This document shows positions 17,711 through 26,256 of a stretch of DNA of 64,000 bases, piece by piece. The position numbers and the translations under genes are program-made. Within the stretch, counting starts at the first letter, position 1. Each line of letters begins with the position of its first letter. The stretch lies in contig NC_008392.1 of NCBI RefSeq assembly GCF_000203915.1, positions 558,001-622,000 on the forward strand, read 5' to 3'. This DNA is from Burkholderia ambifaria AMMD (GTDB lineage Bacteria; Pseudomonadota; Gammaproteobacteria; Burkholderiales; Burkholderiaceae). Below the pieces are notes generated by a model. It was not told the DNA's origin. It ran no database searches and was given only the letters and a program-made list of their open reading frames with translations.

Positions 17711-17833
17711 AACTTCGCGCGAACGCGCGGCAATACGGAAAAAACCGCAAGAACCGGGCGCCGAAACCGAAATTTCCGCACCCGGCGGCACGCCAGAATG
17801 AAGCTCGTGCCCACCCAAACGAGGAGACGCAGC

Positions 17834-19312
17834 ATGCTGCCCGGACACCCCGTTCTGTTCAAGTCGACGTGCTATGTCGACGGTCGCTGGATCCACAGCG
17901 ACAGTGCCGCGACGGTCGCCGTCGTGAACCCCGCCGACCAGGCCGTGATCGGCCATGTGCCGATGCTCGAGCGCGCGCAGATCGTCGCCGCCGTCGACGC
18001 CGCGCAGCGCGCGTTCGACACGTGGCGCTGGACGCCGCAAGCGGTGCGCAGCGCGGCGCTGCTGCGCTGGCATGCACTGATCCTGCGGCATCTCGACGAT
18101 CTCGCCGCGCTGCTGTCGCTCGAACAGGGCAAGCCGCTTGCCGAGTCGCGCGGCGAGATCCGCTATGCGGCGAGCTTCGTCGAATGGTTCGCGAACGAGG
18201 CGAAACGCGTCGCGGGCCGCACGATACCGACGCATATCGACGGTGCGCATCTCGGCACGGTGATGGAGCCGGTCGGTGTCGCGGCGCTGATCACGCCGTG
18301 GAATTTCCCGGCCGCGATGATCACGCGCAAGGCTGCCGCCGCGATCGCGGCCGGCTGTGCGGTGGTGGTGAAGCCCGCGCACGAGACGCCGTTTTCGGCG
18401 CTCGCGCTCGCGCAGCTCGCCGACGAGGCCGGCTTTCCGGCCGGCGTGTTCAACGTCGTGCTCGGCGAACCGCAGATGGCGATGGAAACGCTCGTCGGCG
18501 ATGCGCGCGTGCGCGCGGTGAGCTTCACCGGATCGACGCGCGTCGGGCGGCTCGTGACCGAAACCGCCGCGAAGGCCGGCATTCGCAAGATCGCGCTCGA
18601 ACTGGGCGGCAACGCGCCGTTCATCGTGACCGAGGATGCGGACCTCGACCAGGCGGTGCGGATCGCCATCGGCGCGAAGTTCCAGACCTCCGGGCAGGAC
18701 TGCTGCGCGGCGAACCGGATCTTCGTCGCACGGCCGCTGTACGAAGCATTCGTCAGCCGTTACGCGAACGCGGTGCGGGAACTGAAGACCGGCCCCGCAT
18801 TCGAGCCGGGCGTCGACGTCGGCCCGCTGATGCACCAGGCCGCGTTCGATGCGACGGCGGCGCGCGTCGACGACGCCCGTGCGCGTGGTGCGCGCATCGT
18901 CGCGGGCGGCCGGCCGCATGCGCTCGGCGGCTGGTTCTACGAACCGACCGTGATCGCGGATGCCGCACCGGGCATGCGCGTGGTCGACGAAGAAAACTTC
19001 GCGCCGATCTCGGCGGTGTGCGCGTTCGACACGCTCGACGAAGTGGTCGAAAAAGCCAACGACACCGAGTACGGCCTCGCCGCCTACGTGTGCGCGACGC
19101 GCATCGACACGATCTTCCAGCTCGTGCGGCGGCTCGACTTCGCGATGGTGTCGGTCAACGGCGTGAAATTCACCGGCGCGCCGATCCCGTTCGGCGGGAT
19201 GAAGGCGTCGGGCCTCGGGCGAGAAGGCGGCGCCGAAGGCTTCGAACCGTTCACCGAAACCAAGTACTTCTGCCTCGGCAATCTCGGCCTGCCTGTTACG
19301 GCGACGGCCTGA
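17834..19312 (+). CDS. doeC: DoeC: NAD(P)-dependent (aspartate/succinate) semialdehyde dehydrogenase
   Basis: 492 residues from the ATG at 17834, chosen because GAGGAG lies 8 nt upstream and the family begins here. Aldehyde dehydrogenase motifs: Asn157 in TPWNFPAAM, FTGSTRVG (residues 231-238), catalytic Glu256 in LELGGN and nucleophile Cys290 in TSGQDC. In the doe pathway it oxidises aspartate semialdehyde, made by DoeD, to aspartate. The sequence also resembles succinate semialdehyde dehydrogenases, the usual automatic label. It follows doeX by 123 nt and precedes doeD by 20 nt. Confidence 0.88.
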   Translation: MLPGHPVLFKSTCYVDGRWIHSDSAATVAVVNPADQAVIGHVPMLERAQIVAAVDAAQRAFDTWRWTPQAVRSAALLRWHALILRHLDDLAALLSLEQGKPLAESRGEIRYAASFVEWFANEAKRVAGRTIPTHIDGAHLGTVMEPVGVAALITPWNFPAAMITRKAAAAIAAGCAVVVKPAHETPFSALALAQLADEAGFPAGVFNVVLGEPQMAMETLVGDARVRAVSFTGSTRVGRLVTETAAKAGIRKIALELGGNAPFIVTEDADLDQAVRIAIGAKFQTSGQDCCAANRIFVARPLYEAFVSRYANAVRELKTGPAFEPGVDVGPLMHQAAFDATAARVDDARARGARIVAGGRPHALGGWFYEPTVIADAAPGMRVVDEENFAPISAVCAFDTLDEVVEKANDTEYGLAAYVCATRIDTIFQLVRRLDFAMVSVNGVKFTGAPIPFGGMKASGLGREGGAEGFEPFTETKYFCLGNLGLPVTATA

Positions 19313-19332
19313 CTCATTCAAAGGAACCCATC

Positions 19333-20727
19333 ATGAAACAATCGATCGACGCACTGCTGCGCGAGGACCGCGCCCACTTCATGCACCCGTCGACGCACGC
19401 GTACGACCACGAGACCGGCGCGCTGCCCGGCAAGATCGTGCGCGGCGCCGAAGGCATCCGCATCGAGGATCACCAGGGCAAGCGCTATATCGACGCGTTC
19501 GCCGGCCTCTACTGCGTGAATATCGGCTACGGCCGCACCGAGGTCGCCGAGGCGATGTACGAACAGGCGAAGCAGCTCGCGTACTACCACACGTATGTCG
19601 GTCACTCGTCGGACGCGATCATCGAGCTGTCGTCGCGCATCATCGACTGGGCGCCGGCCGGGATGAAGAAGGTCTACTACGGGATGTCGGGATCCGACGC
19701 GAACGAGACGCAGGTCAAGATCGTCTGGTACTACAACAACGTGCTCGGGCGTCCGAACAAGAAGAAGATCATCTCGCGCGAGCGCGGCTATCACGGCTCG
19801 GGCATCGTGACGGGGAGCCTCACGGGCCTGCCGACTTTCCACCAGCACTTCGACCTGCCGATCGATCGCGTGAAGCATACGGTGTGTCCGCACTGGTATC
19901 GCAAGGCGCCCGTCGGCATGAGCGAAACGCAGTTCGTCGCGTACTGCGTCGATGAGCTCGAGAAGCTGATCGCGCGCGAAGGCGCCGACACGATCGCGGC
20001 GTTCATCGCCGAACCGGTGATGGGCACGGGCGGCATCATCGAGCCCCCGCGCGGCTACTGGCCGGCGATCCAGGCCGTGCTGCGCAAGCACGACATCCTG
20101 CTGATCTCGGATGAAGTCGTCTGCGGGTTCGGGCGCCTCGGCTCGAAGATGGGCGCGCAGCACTTCGGGATCGAGCCCGACCTGATCACCGTCGCGAAGG
20201 GGCTGACGAGCGCGTATGCGCCGTTGTCGGGCGTGATCGTCGGCGAGAAGGTGTGGGACGTGATCGCGCGCGGCTCGCAGGAGCACGGGCCGATGGGGCA
20301 CGGCTGGACCTACTCGGGGCACCCGGTATGCGCGGCCGCGGCACTCGCGAACCTCGCGATTCTCGAGCGCGAGAACCTGGTCGGCAATGCCGCCGAGGTG
20401 GGCGCGTATTTCGGCGCGAAGCTACGTGACGTGTTCGGCGCGCATCCGCTCGTCGGCGAGGTGCGCAGCGTCGGGATGCTGGCCGCGCTCGAATTCATGG
20501 CCGACAAGGACGCGCGCACGCCGTTCGATCCCGCGCTGAAGATCGGCGCGCAGGTGTCGGCCGCGGCGCTGCAGCGCGGCGTGATCGCGCGCGCGATGCC
20601 GCATGGGGACATTCTCGGGTTTGCGCCGCCGCTCGTGATGACGCGCGACGAAGCGGACGAGATCGTCGGCATCGTGAAGGGCGCCGTGGACGAGGTCGCG
20701 GAGCGGAATATTTCGACCGTCGCGTGA
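19333..20727 (+). CDS. doeD: DoeD: 2,4-diaminobutyrate transaminase (class III)
   Basis: 464 residues from the ATG at 19333 (AAGGAA 7 nt upstream). Class III aminotransferase: Asp260 in LLISDEVVCGFGRLG and the PLP lysine Lys289 in ITVAKGLTSAYAPLSG. In ectoine breakdown it transfers the gamma-amino group of diaminobutyrate to a keto acid and yields aspartate semialdehyde for DoeC. Last gene of the operon; a 15-bp terminator hairpin follows 28 nt after the stop. The paralogous omega-amino acid:pyruvate transaminases are the alternative. Confidence 0.9.
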   Translation: MKQSIDALLREDRAHFMHPSTHAYDHETGALPGKIVRGAEGIRIEDHQGKRYIDAFAGLYCVNIGYGRTEVAEAMYEQAKQLAYYHTYVGHSSDAIIELSSRIIDWAPAGMKKVYYGMSGSDANETQVKIVWYYNNVLGRPNKKKIISRERGYHGSGIVTGSLTGLPTFHQHFDLPIDRVKHTVCPHWYRKAPVGMSETQFVAYCVDELEKLIAREGADTIAAFIAEPVMGTGGIIEPPRGYWPAIQAVLRKHDILLISDEVVCGFGRLGSKMGAQHFGIEPDLITVAKGLTSAYAPLSGVIVGEKVWDVIARGSQEHGPMGHGWTYSGHPVCAAAALANLAILERENLVGNAAEVGAYFGAKLRDVFGAHPLVGEVRSVGMLAALEFMADKDARTPFDPALKIGAQVSAAALQRGVIARAMPHGDILGFAPPLVMTRDEADEIVGIVKGAVDEVAERNISTVA

Positions 20728-20754
20728 CGGTCATGCGGTCCTGATGTGCGCGAG

Positions 20755-20791
20755 AAGACGCCGTCGCACGGAAGTGCGGCGGCGTCTTTCT
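20755..20791. terminator. Strong hairpin terminator between doeD and the MBL gene
   Basis: Stem AAGACGCCGTCGCAC (20755-20769) pairs with GTGCGGCGGCGTCTT (20774-20788) over 15 bp with one G-U pair and a GGAA tetraloop. The right arm ends in TCTT followed by TCT on the plus strand and the left arm gives a mirrored run, so it can serve both convergent genes. Confidence 0.85.
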
Positions 20792-20842
20792 ATCGACCGG
20801 TGCCGATTCGGGAAACGTCGGCTGTCGTCACCCGAGCATCAC

Positions 20843-21775
20843 TCAGTAGTCCCACGTTACCGGAACGAAGCGGAAACCGTCGCCGTTCTTTGCGACATGC
20901 CCGATCGACGGAAACGCCACATGCGCCGCGGCCAGCATCGCGCCGGTTTCGGCGGCTTCGTTGAACAGCGCGATACGCACGTCGACCGCCCCTTCGGGAT
21001 CGTGTTCGAAGCCGTTTTGCCAGTCGGGATTGTCGAAGTTGACTTCGAAGACGGCATCGCCGACGAACGTCAGCTTTTCACCCTTCGACGCGATGTCCAC
21101 CACGCAGTGTCCCGGCGTGTGCCCGCCCGTCACGCGCGCCGACACGCCCGGCGCGACTTCCACGGTGCGGTCGAACTGCACGATGTTTTCGCCGTAGAGC
21201 TCGACGAACTTGGCCGCCGCCTTGCGCAGCGCGGGCGGAACGGTTTCCGGCATCACCGTCTTGCTGAAATCCGGATTCTTCCAGAACGCGACTTCCGCGG
21301 CCGCTACGTGAATGCGCACGTCCGGGCTCAGCCGTGCCTTGACGCCATCGGTGTTCAGCCCGCCGACGTGATCCATGTGCATGTGCGTGATCACGATATC
21401 GGTGATCGCGGCCAGGTCGATGCCGGCCGATTCCAGACGCATGACGGACCGGCCGGCGCGCGTGAAGTATTCGAAACCGTCGCCCACGCCCGAGTCGATC
21501 AGGATCAGGCGCTCGCCGCTGCGCACGAGCGCGATATTCAGCGCCCAGTCGAACATGTCGCGTTGCAGGAAACGGCCGTCGAACCATTCGTTACGGTCCG
21601 CTTCGCTCACGTTGGTCGACATGGTGGAGGTCGGCAGCGGCAGAACGCCGTCGCTGATCAGCACGACATCGACGTCGCCGATGCGCACCGCATAGCGGGA
21701 AGAGACGAGTTCGCCCGCCTCTTCGTTGCCGAGGGGGGCGGTAACCGGCTGTACATTGCGGATGGATTTGTTCAT
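20843..21775 (-). CDS. MBL-fold metallohydrolase
   Basis: 310 residues from the ATG at 21775 (AGGA 9 nt upstream). The metallo-beta-lactamase motif THMHMDHVGG (residues about 131-140) gives the HxHxDH zinc site; GGHTPGHC and VGDAVFE supply the remaining ligands. The N-terminal segment has no signal peptide signature. Quorum-quenching lactonases and aryl-sulfatase-like or quinolone-degrading enzymes share this single-domain layout; the true substrate is not visible. It lies at the end of the aromatic/ester gene group, all on the minus strand, 223 nt after the CoA synthetase. Confidence 0.85.
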   Translation of the reverse strand: MNKSIRNVQPVTAPLGNEEAGELVSSRYAVRIGDVDVVLISDGVLPLPTSTMSTNVSEADRNEWFDGRFLQRDMFDWALNIALVRSGERLILIDSGVGDGFEYFTRAGRSVMRLESAGIDLAAITDIVITHMHMDHVGGLNTDGVKARLSPDVRIHVAAAEVAFWKNPDFSKTVMPETVPPALRKAAAKFVELYGENIVQFDRTVEVAPGVSARVTGGHTPGHCVVDIASKGEKLTFVGDAVFEVNFDNPDWQNGFEHDPEGAVDVRIALFNEAAETGAMLAAAHVAFPSIGHVAKNGDGFRFVPVTWDY

Positions 21776-21998
21776 GGTCGATCGTCCTGTTGATCATGTG
21801 GGGTAAGCCGCACTGCGCAGCGCGGTTCGCGAGCACGACCGTGCAGGTCGCGTCCTTCGCTTCGCTCGCATGTCGATCGAGCGTGTGAACGATTGTAGGA
21901 AAGAGCGGCGGATGCCAGTAGCACCGCGTGTGCGCACATGATGTTGTCCGGGCGACAACAATCGGGCGCCCGTCAGGGCGCCGAGCGGACCAACAGCG

Positions 21999-23651
21999 CT
22001 ATCCCGCCAACCTCGTGATCGCGGCCTGGCTGCCCGCTTGCTCCCGAAGGCGGAACTTCTGGATCTTGCCCGTGGCGGTCTTGGGCAACTCGCCGAAAAT
22101 CACACGACGCGGGCATTTGAAATGCGCCAGTCGCTCGCGGCAGAACAGGATGACGTCCTGCTCGGTGATGGGGGAGGCATCCGGTTTCAGTTCGATGAAC
22201 GCACAAGGCGTCTCGCCCCATTTGTCGTCCGGCTGAGCGACCACGGCCGCGTTGAGCACGCCTGCCATGCGATAAATGACCTCCTCCACTTCCACGGACG
22301 AAATGTTTTCTCCACCCGAGATGATGACGTCCTTGGAGCGGTCGGTGATCTGGATATAGCCGTCGGGATGCACGACCGCAAGATCGCCGGTGTGGAACCA
22401 GCCGCCGGCGAACGCTTTTGCCGTTGCGTCGGCATTCTTGAAGTATCCCATCATGACCGTATTCCCGCGGACCAGCACTTCGCCGCAAGACGTGCTATCG
22501 GCGGGGACGGGTTCGAGCGTCGCGAGATCGGCGACCGACATGTTCTCGAACGCCGCCGCGCGTACACCTTGTCGCGCTTTCATTTTCCCTTGCTGGTCCG
22601 ACGGCAACGTATCCCACTCGTCGTGCCACGCACAGCTGATCGGCGTGCCGGCGATTTCGGTAATGCCATAGACGTGGTCGACGTCGAAACCCACCGCGCC
22701 GACGGCCTCGAGCACCGCTGCCGGCGCTGGCGAGCCGGCGGTTAGAACCCGCACACGACGAGGCAACGGCTGCAGCTCAGACGGCGGCACGCTCGCGATG
22801 CCTGCGAGAACAATCGGCGCCGCACAAAAATGATCGACGCCGTGCTTGGCGATGGCAGAGAGAATATTCGCGGCATTCACCTTGCGCAAACAGACATGCG
22901 TGCCCGCCGCTGACGTAATCGCCCATGTGAAGCACCAGCCGTTCGCGTGGAACATGGGAAGCGTCCACAGGTAGATCGGCGCACGCGGGAGCGGCCAGTT
23001 CGTCATTTGCAACAGGCTCATCACATAGGTGCTGCGATGGCTCGGAACGACGCCTTTCGGATCCCCGGTGGTGCCCGACGTGTAGTTCAACGCGATCGGC
23101 GTCCACTCGTCGGCCGGGCGGCGGCCGGCAAATTCCGGATCGCCGCTCGCCAGCAGCGACTCATAATCGGTTTCGCCAATGGCCGGGCCGTCGGGTGCTT
23201 CGTGATCGTTGATGTCGATCACGCGTGGCGGATGGGGAACCGACTGCAACGCTTTCGCGACCAGGGGAGCCAGTTCGCGATCCACGAGCAGCAGCTTGCA
23301 TTCGCCGTGGCGCAGAATGAATGCGATGCCGTCGGCGTCGAGGCGGCAATTGATCGCATTGAGAACGGCGCCCGACAGCGGGACGCCGAAGTGGGCTTCG
23401 AGCATGGCCGGGGTGTTCGGCGCGATGATCGACACCGTGTCGCCCGGCTCGATCCCCAACCGAACGAGCGCCGACGCGAAGCGATAGCAGCGCTCGCGCG
23501 TTTTCGCCCACGTCTGCCGGAAGTCGCCATGAATGATCGCGGTTCGATTCGGAAAGACGTCGGCGGTTCGATCGAGAAAGGTCAGGGGCGTCAATGGAAC
23601 GTGGTTTGCCGCGTTCTTCTCGAGCCCACGAGAATAGGCCGTTGCACTCAT
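21999..23651 (-). CDS. AMP-dependent acyl-CoA synthetase/ligase
   Basis: 550 residues. The start at 23651 is preferred over 23669 because GGAG lies 8 nt before it. ANL-superfamily motifs: P-loop LNYTSGTTGDPKGVVPSHR (around residue 185), YGITEIAGTP, the hinge GDLAVVHPDGYIQITDRSKD and the C-terminal lysine in KTATGKIQKFRLR. It activates a carboxylate as acyl-AMP and forms the CoA thioester. Closest in pattern to medium-chain/aromatic acyl-CoA ligases. The nitroreductase gene ends 14 nt upstream, so both are in one transcript with the transporter; a role in activating an imported aromatic or acyl acid is inferred. Confidence 0.9.
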   Translation of the reverse strand: MSATAYSRGLEKNAANHVPLTPLTFLDRTADVFPNRTAIIHGDFRQTWAKTRERCYRFASALVRLGIEPGDTVSIIAPNTPAMLEAHFGVPLSGAVLNAINCRLDADGIAFILRHGECKLLLVDRELAPLVAKALQSVPHPPRVIDINDHEAPDGPAIGETDYESLLASGDPEFAGRRPADEWTPIALNYTSGTTGDPKGVVPSHRSTYVMSLLQMTNWPLPRAPIYLWTLPMFHANGWCFTWAITSAAGTHVCLRKVNAANILSAIAKHGVDHFCAAPIVLAGIASVPPSELQPLPRRVRVLTAGSPAPAAVLEAVGAVGFDVDHVYGITEIAGTPISCAWHDEWDTLPSDQQGKMKARQGVRAAAFENMSVADLATLEPVPADSTSCGEVLVRGNTVMMGYFKNADATAKAFAGGWFHTGDLAVVHPDGYIQITDRSKDVIISGGENISSVEVEEVIYRMAGVLNAAVVAQPDDKWGETPCAFIELKPDASPITEQDVILFCRERLAHFKCPRRVIFGELPKTATGKIQKFRLREQAGSQAAITRLAG

Positions 23652-23665
23652 GACGTTGTCTCCAT

Positions 23666-24430
23666 TCATTCATTATAAAAAGTGGTGAAATCGCGTACCG
23701 GACTGCGCTCCGTCACCAGCGTGTTCTCGATGCAGCCGTGATCCGCATAACCGAGGCTCATGCCGCACACCAACATCTGGTTGTCGGGAATGGACAGTTC
23801 GTTGGCGATGACGCGGTGGAACTTGTTGAAGGCCGCCTGCGGGCAGGTGTCGAGGCCGCGCGCCCGGGCGGCGATCATCACGCTTTGCAGGAACATCCCC
23901 GTGTCGAGCAGACTGCCTTCACGCATAACCCGGTCAACCGTGAAGAACAGGCCCACCGGTGCGTCGAAGAAGTTGTAGTTGCGACCGTGCTGGACGTGCA
24001 TGCGCTCCTTGTCACCCTTCTCGATGCCCAGCAAGCCATACAGGTTCCAGCCAACCGCGCGCCGGCGATCCACATACGGTGCGATCCATTCGCGCGGGTA
24101 GTAGTCGTAGGGCTCGTCCAGGTCGGAGCTGCGGTCAGGATCGTCATTGATCTCGTTGATGGCGGCAGACAGGCGGGACTTCGTCGCGCCGGTCACGACA
24201 TGCACATGCCACGGCTGGATGTTGACGCCGGTTGCGCTGAAGCGCGCCACGTCGAGGATGGCCTCGATGTGCTCGCGAGGAACCGGCGTGGGCAGGAAAG
24301 CACGGACGCTGCGCCGCGTGACGAGCGCCCAATCGACGGCGTGGGCCACGTCGGCGAACGTGTTCAACGGAGGAGGAGAAAGGCGGTCCATTTCGATACC
24401 GGCATTGAAAGGTGCGTTGCACTGAGCCAT
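23666..24430 (-). CDS. Nitroreductase-family FMN oxidoreductase
   Basis: About 254 residues from the ATG at 24430 (MAQCNAPF); 24391 is an alternative start and neither has a strong RBS. Nitroreductase features: RRSVRAFLPTPVPREHIEAIL near the N-terminus (FMN phosphate contacts), NIQPWHVHVVTG and the C-terminal CGMSLGYAD. These dimeric flavoproteins reduce nitro groups, quinones or enone/flavin-type substrates with NAD(P)H. The neighbours (aromatic acid transporter upstream, CoA ligase 14 nt downstream) suggest a role in aromatic turnover. Confidence 0.85.
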   Translation of the reverse strand: MAQCNAPFNAGIEMDRLSPPPLNTFADVAHAVDWALVTRRSVRAFLPTPVPREHIEAILDVARFSATGVNIQPWHVHVVTGATKSRLSAAINEINDDPDRSSDLDEPYDYYPREWIAPYVDRRRAVGWNLYGLLGIEKGDKERMHVQHGRNYNFFDAPVGLFFTVDRVMREGSLLDTGMFLQSVMIAARARGLDTCPQAAFNKFHRVIANELSIPDNQMLVCGMSLGYADHGCIENTLVTERSPVRDFTTFYNE

Positions 24431-24509
24431 GTGGTGTTTGCTGAGGTAGAGCTCATACGAGCCGTGTTGTTCGCAAGCATGTCGGCGATCGAGTTGCGAT
24501 GCAGAAGCG

Positions 24510-25868
24510 TCAGCTGCCGGCGCTACCCTGAACCGCGACAACAGGCGCACTGTTCGAGCGATGCGAGTCGGCACGTGTCTGGTTGATCAGCGTCACCGCC
24601 GCCGCGCCGACGAGGCCCGCCAGGCCGATGGCCATGAAATTCTGCTCGAGCGGCAGCTTCAAGGACACGAGCCAACCGATGAGCACCGGCGCCACGATCG
24701 CGCCGATCCGGCCCACGCCGGAAGCAAAGCCGACACCCGTAGACCGGATCGCATGGGGATAGAAGTCACCGGCATACGCGTACGCAAGCAATTGCGTACC
24801 GAGCGTCGATGCGCCGACCACGAATACGACGACAAACAACGATACGGTCGACTTCGTGTAGCCCATCAGTGACAGCGCAACCGCCCCGACGACGTAAAAC
24901 GCAATCAGCACGCGCTTGATGTTGACCTTGTCGCTGAGCCAGCCGCCGAAGATCGCACCGGCGATGGCGCCGACGTTGAACACAATCACGAAGTTCAACG
25001 CCGAGCCGAGGCTATATCCGGCCATGGCCATCAGCTTGGTCAACCACGAACTGAGCGCGTAGACCATGAAGAGGCCCGTCATGAACGCAACCCAGATCAT
25101 CGAGGTACTGAAGCCGCGCCCGTCCTGGAAGAGGCGTCGCACCGAGGCGTCCTGGGCTTTGTCTGACGAACCTCCCGCAAACTGCTCTTGACCGCTCGAC
25201 GAATAGTCGGGCACCAACCGCTTCAGCACCGCGCGCAGTTTGTCGTGCCGGCCGCGTTTGATCAGAAAGACCATTGAATGGGGCATTGTCTTGATGATGA
25301 ACGGGATCAGCAGGACGGGCAGGCCCGCGGCGAAAAAGACCGATTGCCAGCCGTAGCTGCCGATCAGCTGCTTCGCGGTCAGCGCCACCAGAATTCCGCC
25401 AATCGAATATCCGGCGAACACCAGCGTGACCAAGCGGGTTCGCAACGCATTGGGCGAAAACTCCGCCATCTGCGCGGTGACGATCGGCAACACGCCGCCA
25501 ATGCCCAGGCCGGCGACGAAGCGCGTGACGCTGAAACTGACGGGATCGCTCGTCAACCCGGCGGCCGCGGTGAACAGACTGAACAGCGCCACGCAAACGC
25601 ACATCATAGTTGGTCGTCCGAAACGGTCAGCTAGCGTGCCGAGGAAAATGGCCCCGAGCATGACGCCAAACAGCGTCGAGCCAGCCATGATGCCCGCGCT
25701 GGTCGCGTCGATGTGCATGTCCTTCATGATCGACGGCAGCGCCGCGCCGACGACGGCAAGATCGTAGCCGTCGAGTATCAACATCAGGACACACCAGAAC
25801 AGCACAAGGGCATGAAAGCCATTGAATCTGGCCCGACCGGCGAGTGAGTACACGTCTATCTGGTTCAT
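24510..25868 (-). CDS. MFS transporter, aromatic acid:H+ symporter (AAHS) type
   Basis: 452 residues, AAGGAG 6 nt before the start codon. Twelve hydrophobic segments; the loop 2-3 motif GTLADRFGRPTMM and the N-terminal DGYDLAVVGAALPS, with the charged Asp in helix 1, are those of the AAHS family (PcaK, BenK, MhpT), which import benzoate, hydroxybenzoate or related acids with protons. It sits between the tannase-family gene and the nitroreductase and CoA-ligase genes on the same strand. Confidence 0.9.
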   Translation of the reverse strand: MNQIDVYSLAGRARFNGFHALVLFWCVLMLILDGYDLAVVGAALPSIMKDMHIDATSAGIMAGSTLFGVMLGAIFLGTLADRFGRPTMMCVCVALFSLFTAAAGLTSDPVSFSVTRFVAGLGIGGVLPIVTAQMAEFSPNALRTRLVTLVFAGYSIGGILVALTAKQLIGSYGWQSVFFAAGLPVLLIPFIIKTMPHSMVFLIKRGRHDKLRAVLKRLVPDYSSSGQEQFAGGSSDKAQDASVRRLFQDGRGFSTSMIWVAFMTGLFMVYALSSWLTKLMAMAGYSLGSALNFVIVFNVGAIAGAIFGGWLSDKVNIKRVLIAFYVVGAVALSLMGYTKSTVSLFVVVFVVGASTLGTQLLAYAYAGDFYPHAIRSTGVGFASGVGRIGAIVAPVLIGWLVSLKLPLEQNFMAIGLAGLVGAAAVTLINQTRADSHRSNSAPVVAVQGSAGS

Positions 25869-26256
25869 GTCGTCTCCTTGGATTTAATGTCGTGCATTGA
25901 AATGCGCGCGCGTTGCAGCCAGTGTCAGACGGGCGCGATTCGCAGTCCATGTCCGTGAACTTCAACCTGAATGAGGTCGCCGGACACCGACGTTTGCGGT
26001 GTTACGGCACCGGCGGCAGCGAGTTGGAGAAATCGCTTCTCTTGACGATGGATTGCCACAGTCCCGCGGACAAACCGTGCCCCGTGCGACGGTCCGCATC
26101 GCACGGCGCTATTCATCTATTCGTTTGAGTACGGGCGTAACGCGGGTAGTGATTTGAATCGGGCTGGAACGTGCGGACCCGGTTGCGTCAGCGCGGATCA
26201 CTCCGGGCGGAAGCCAACCGCCCGGCACAGCCGATTGCCGCGCACTGCGAACCGCA
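25869..26256. other. Intergenic region, 388 nt
   Basis: Between the tannase-family gene and the transporter. No coding sequence with a credible RBS and no repeat is visible. Length and the absence of a hairpin with a T-tract leave it open whether the two genes share a transcript. Confidence 0.4.

Noticed and set aside
17350..20727. 1125-codon single frame spanning doeC and doeD
   Set aside because: Its first two thirds are an arginine-rich shadow in another frame of the doeX and doeC genes; only the part from 19333 (doeD) is real.
21999..23651. The acyl-CoA synthetase as part of an NRPS
   Set aside because: It has acyl-CoA-ligase core motifs and no carrier domain, and sits with transport and ester-hydrolysis genes far from the halogenase cluster.
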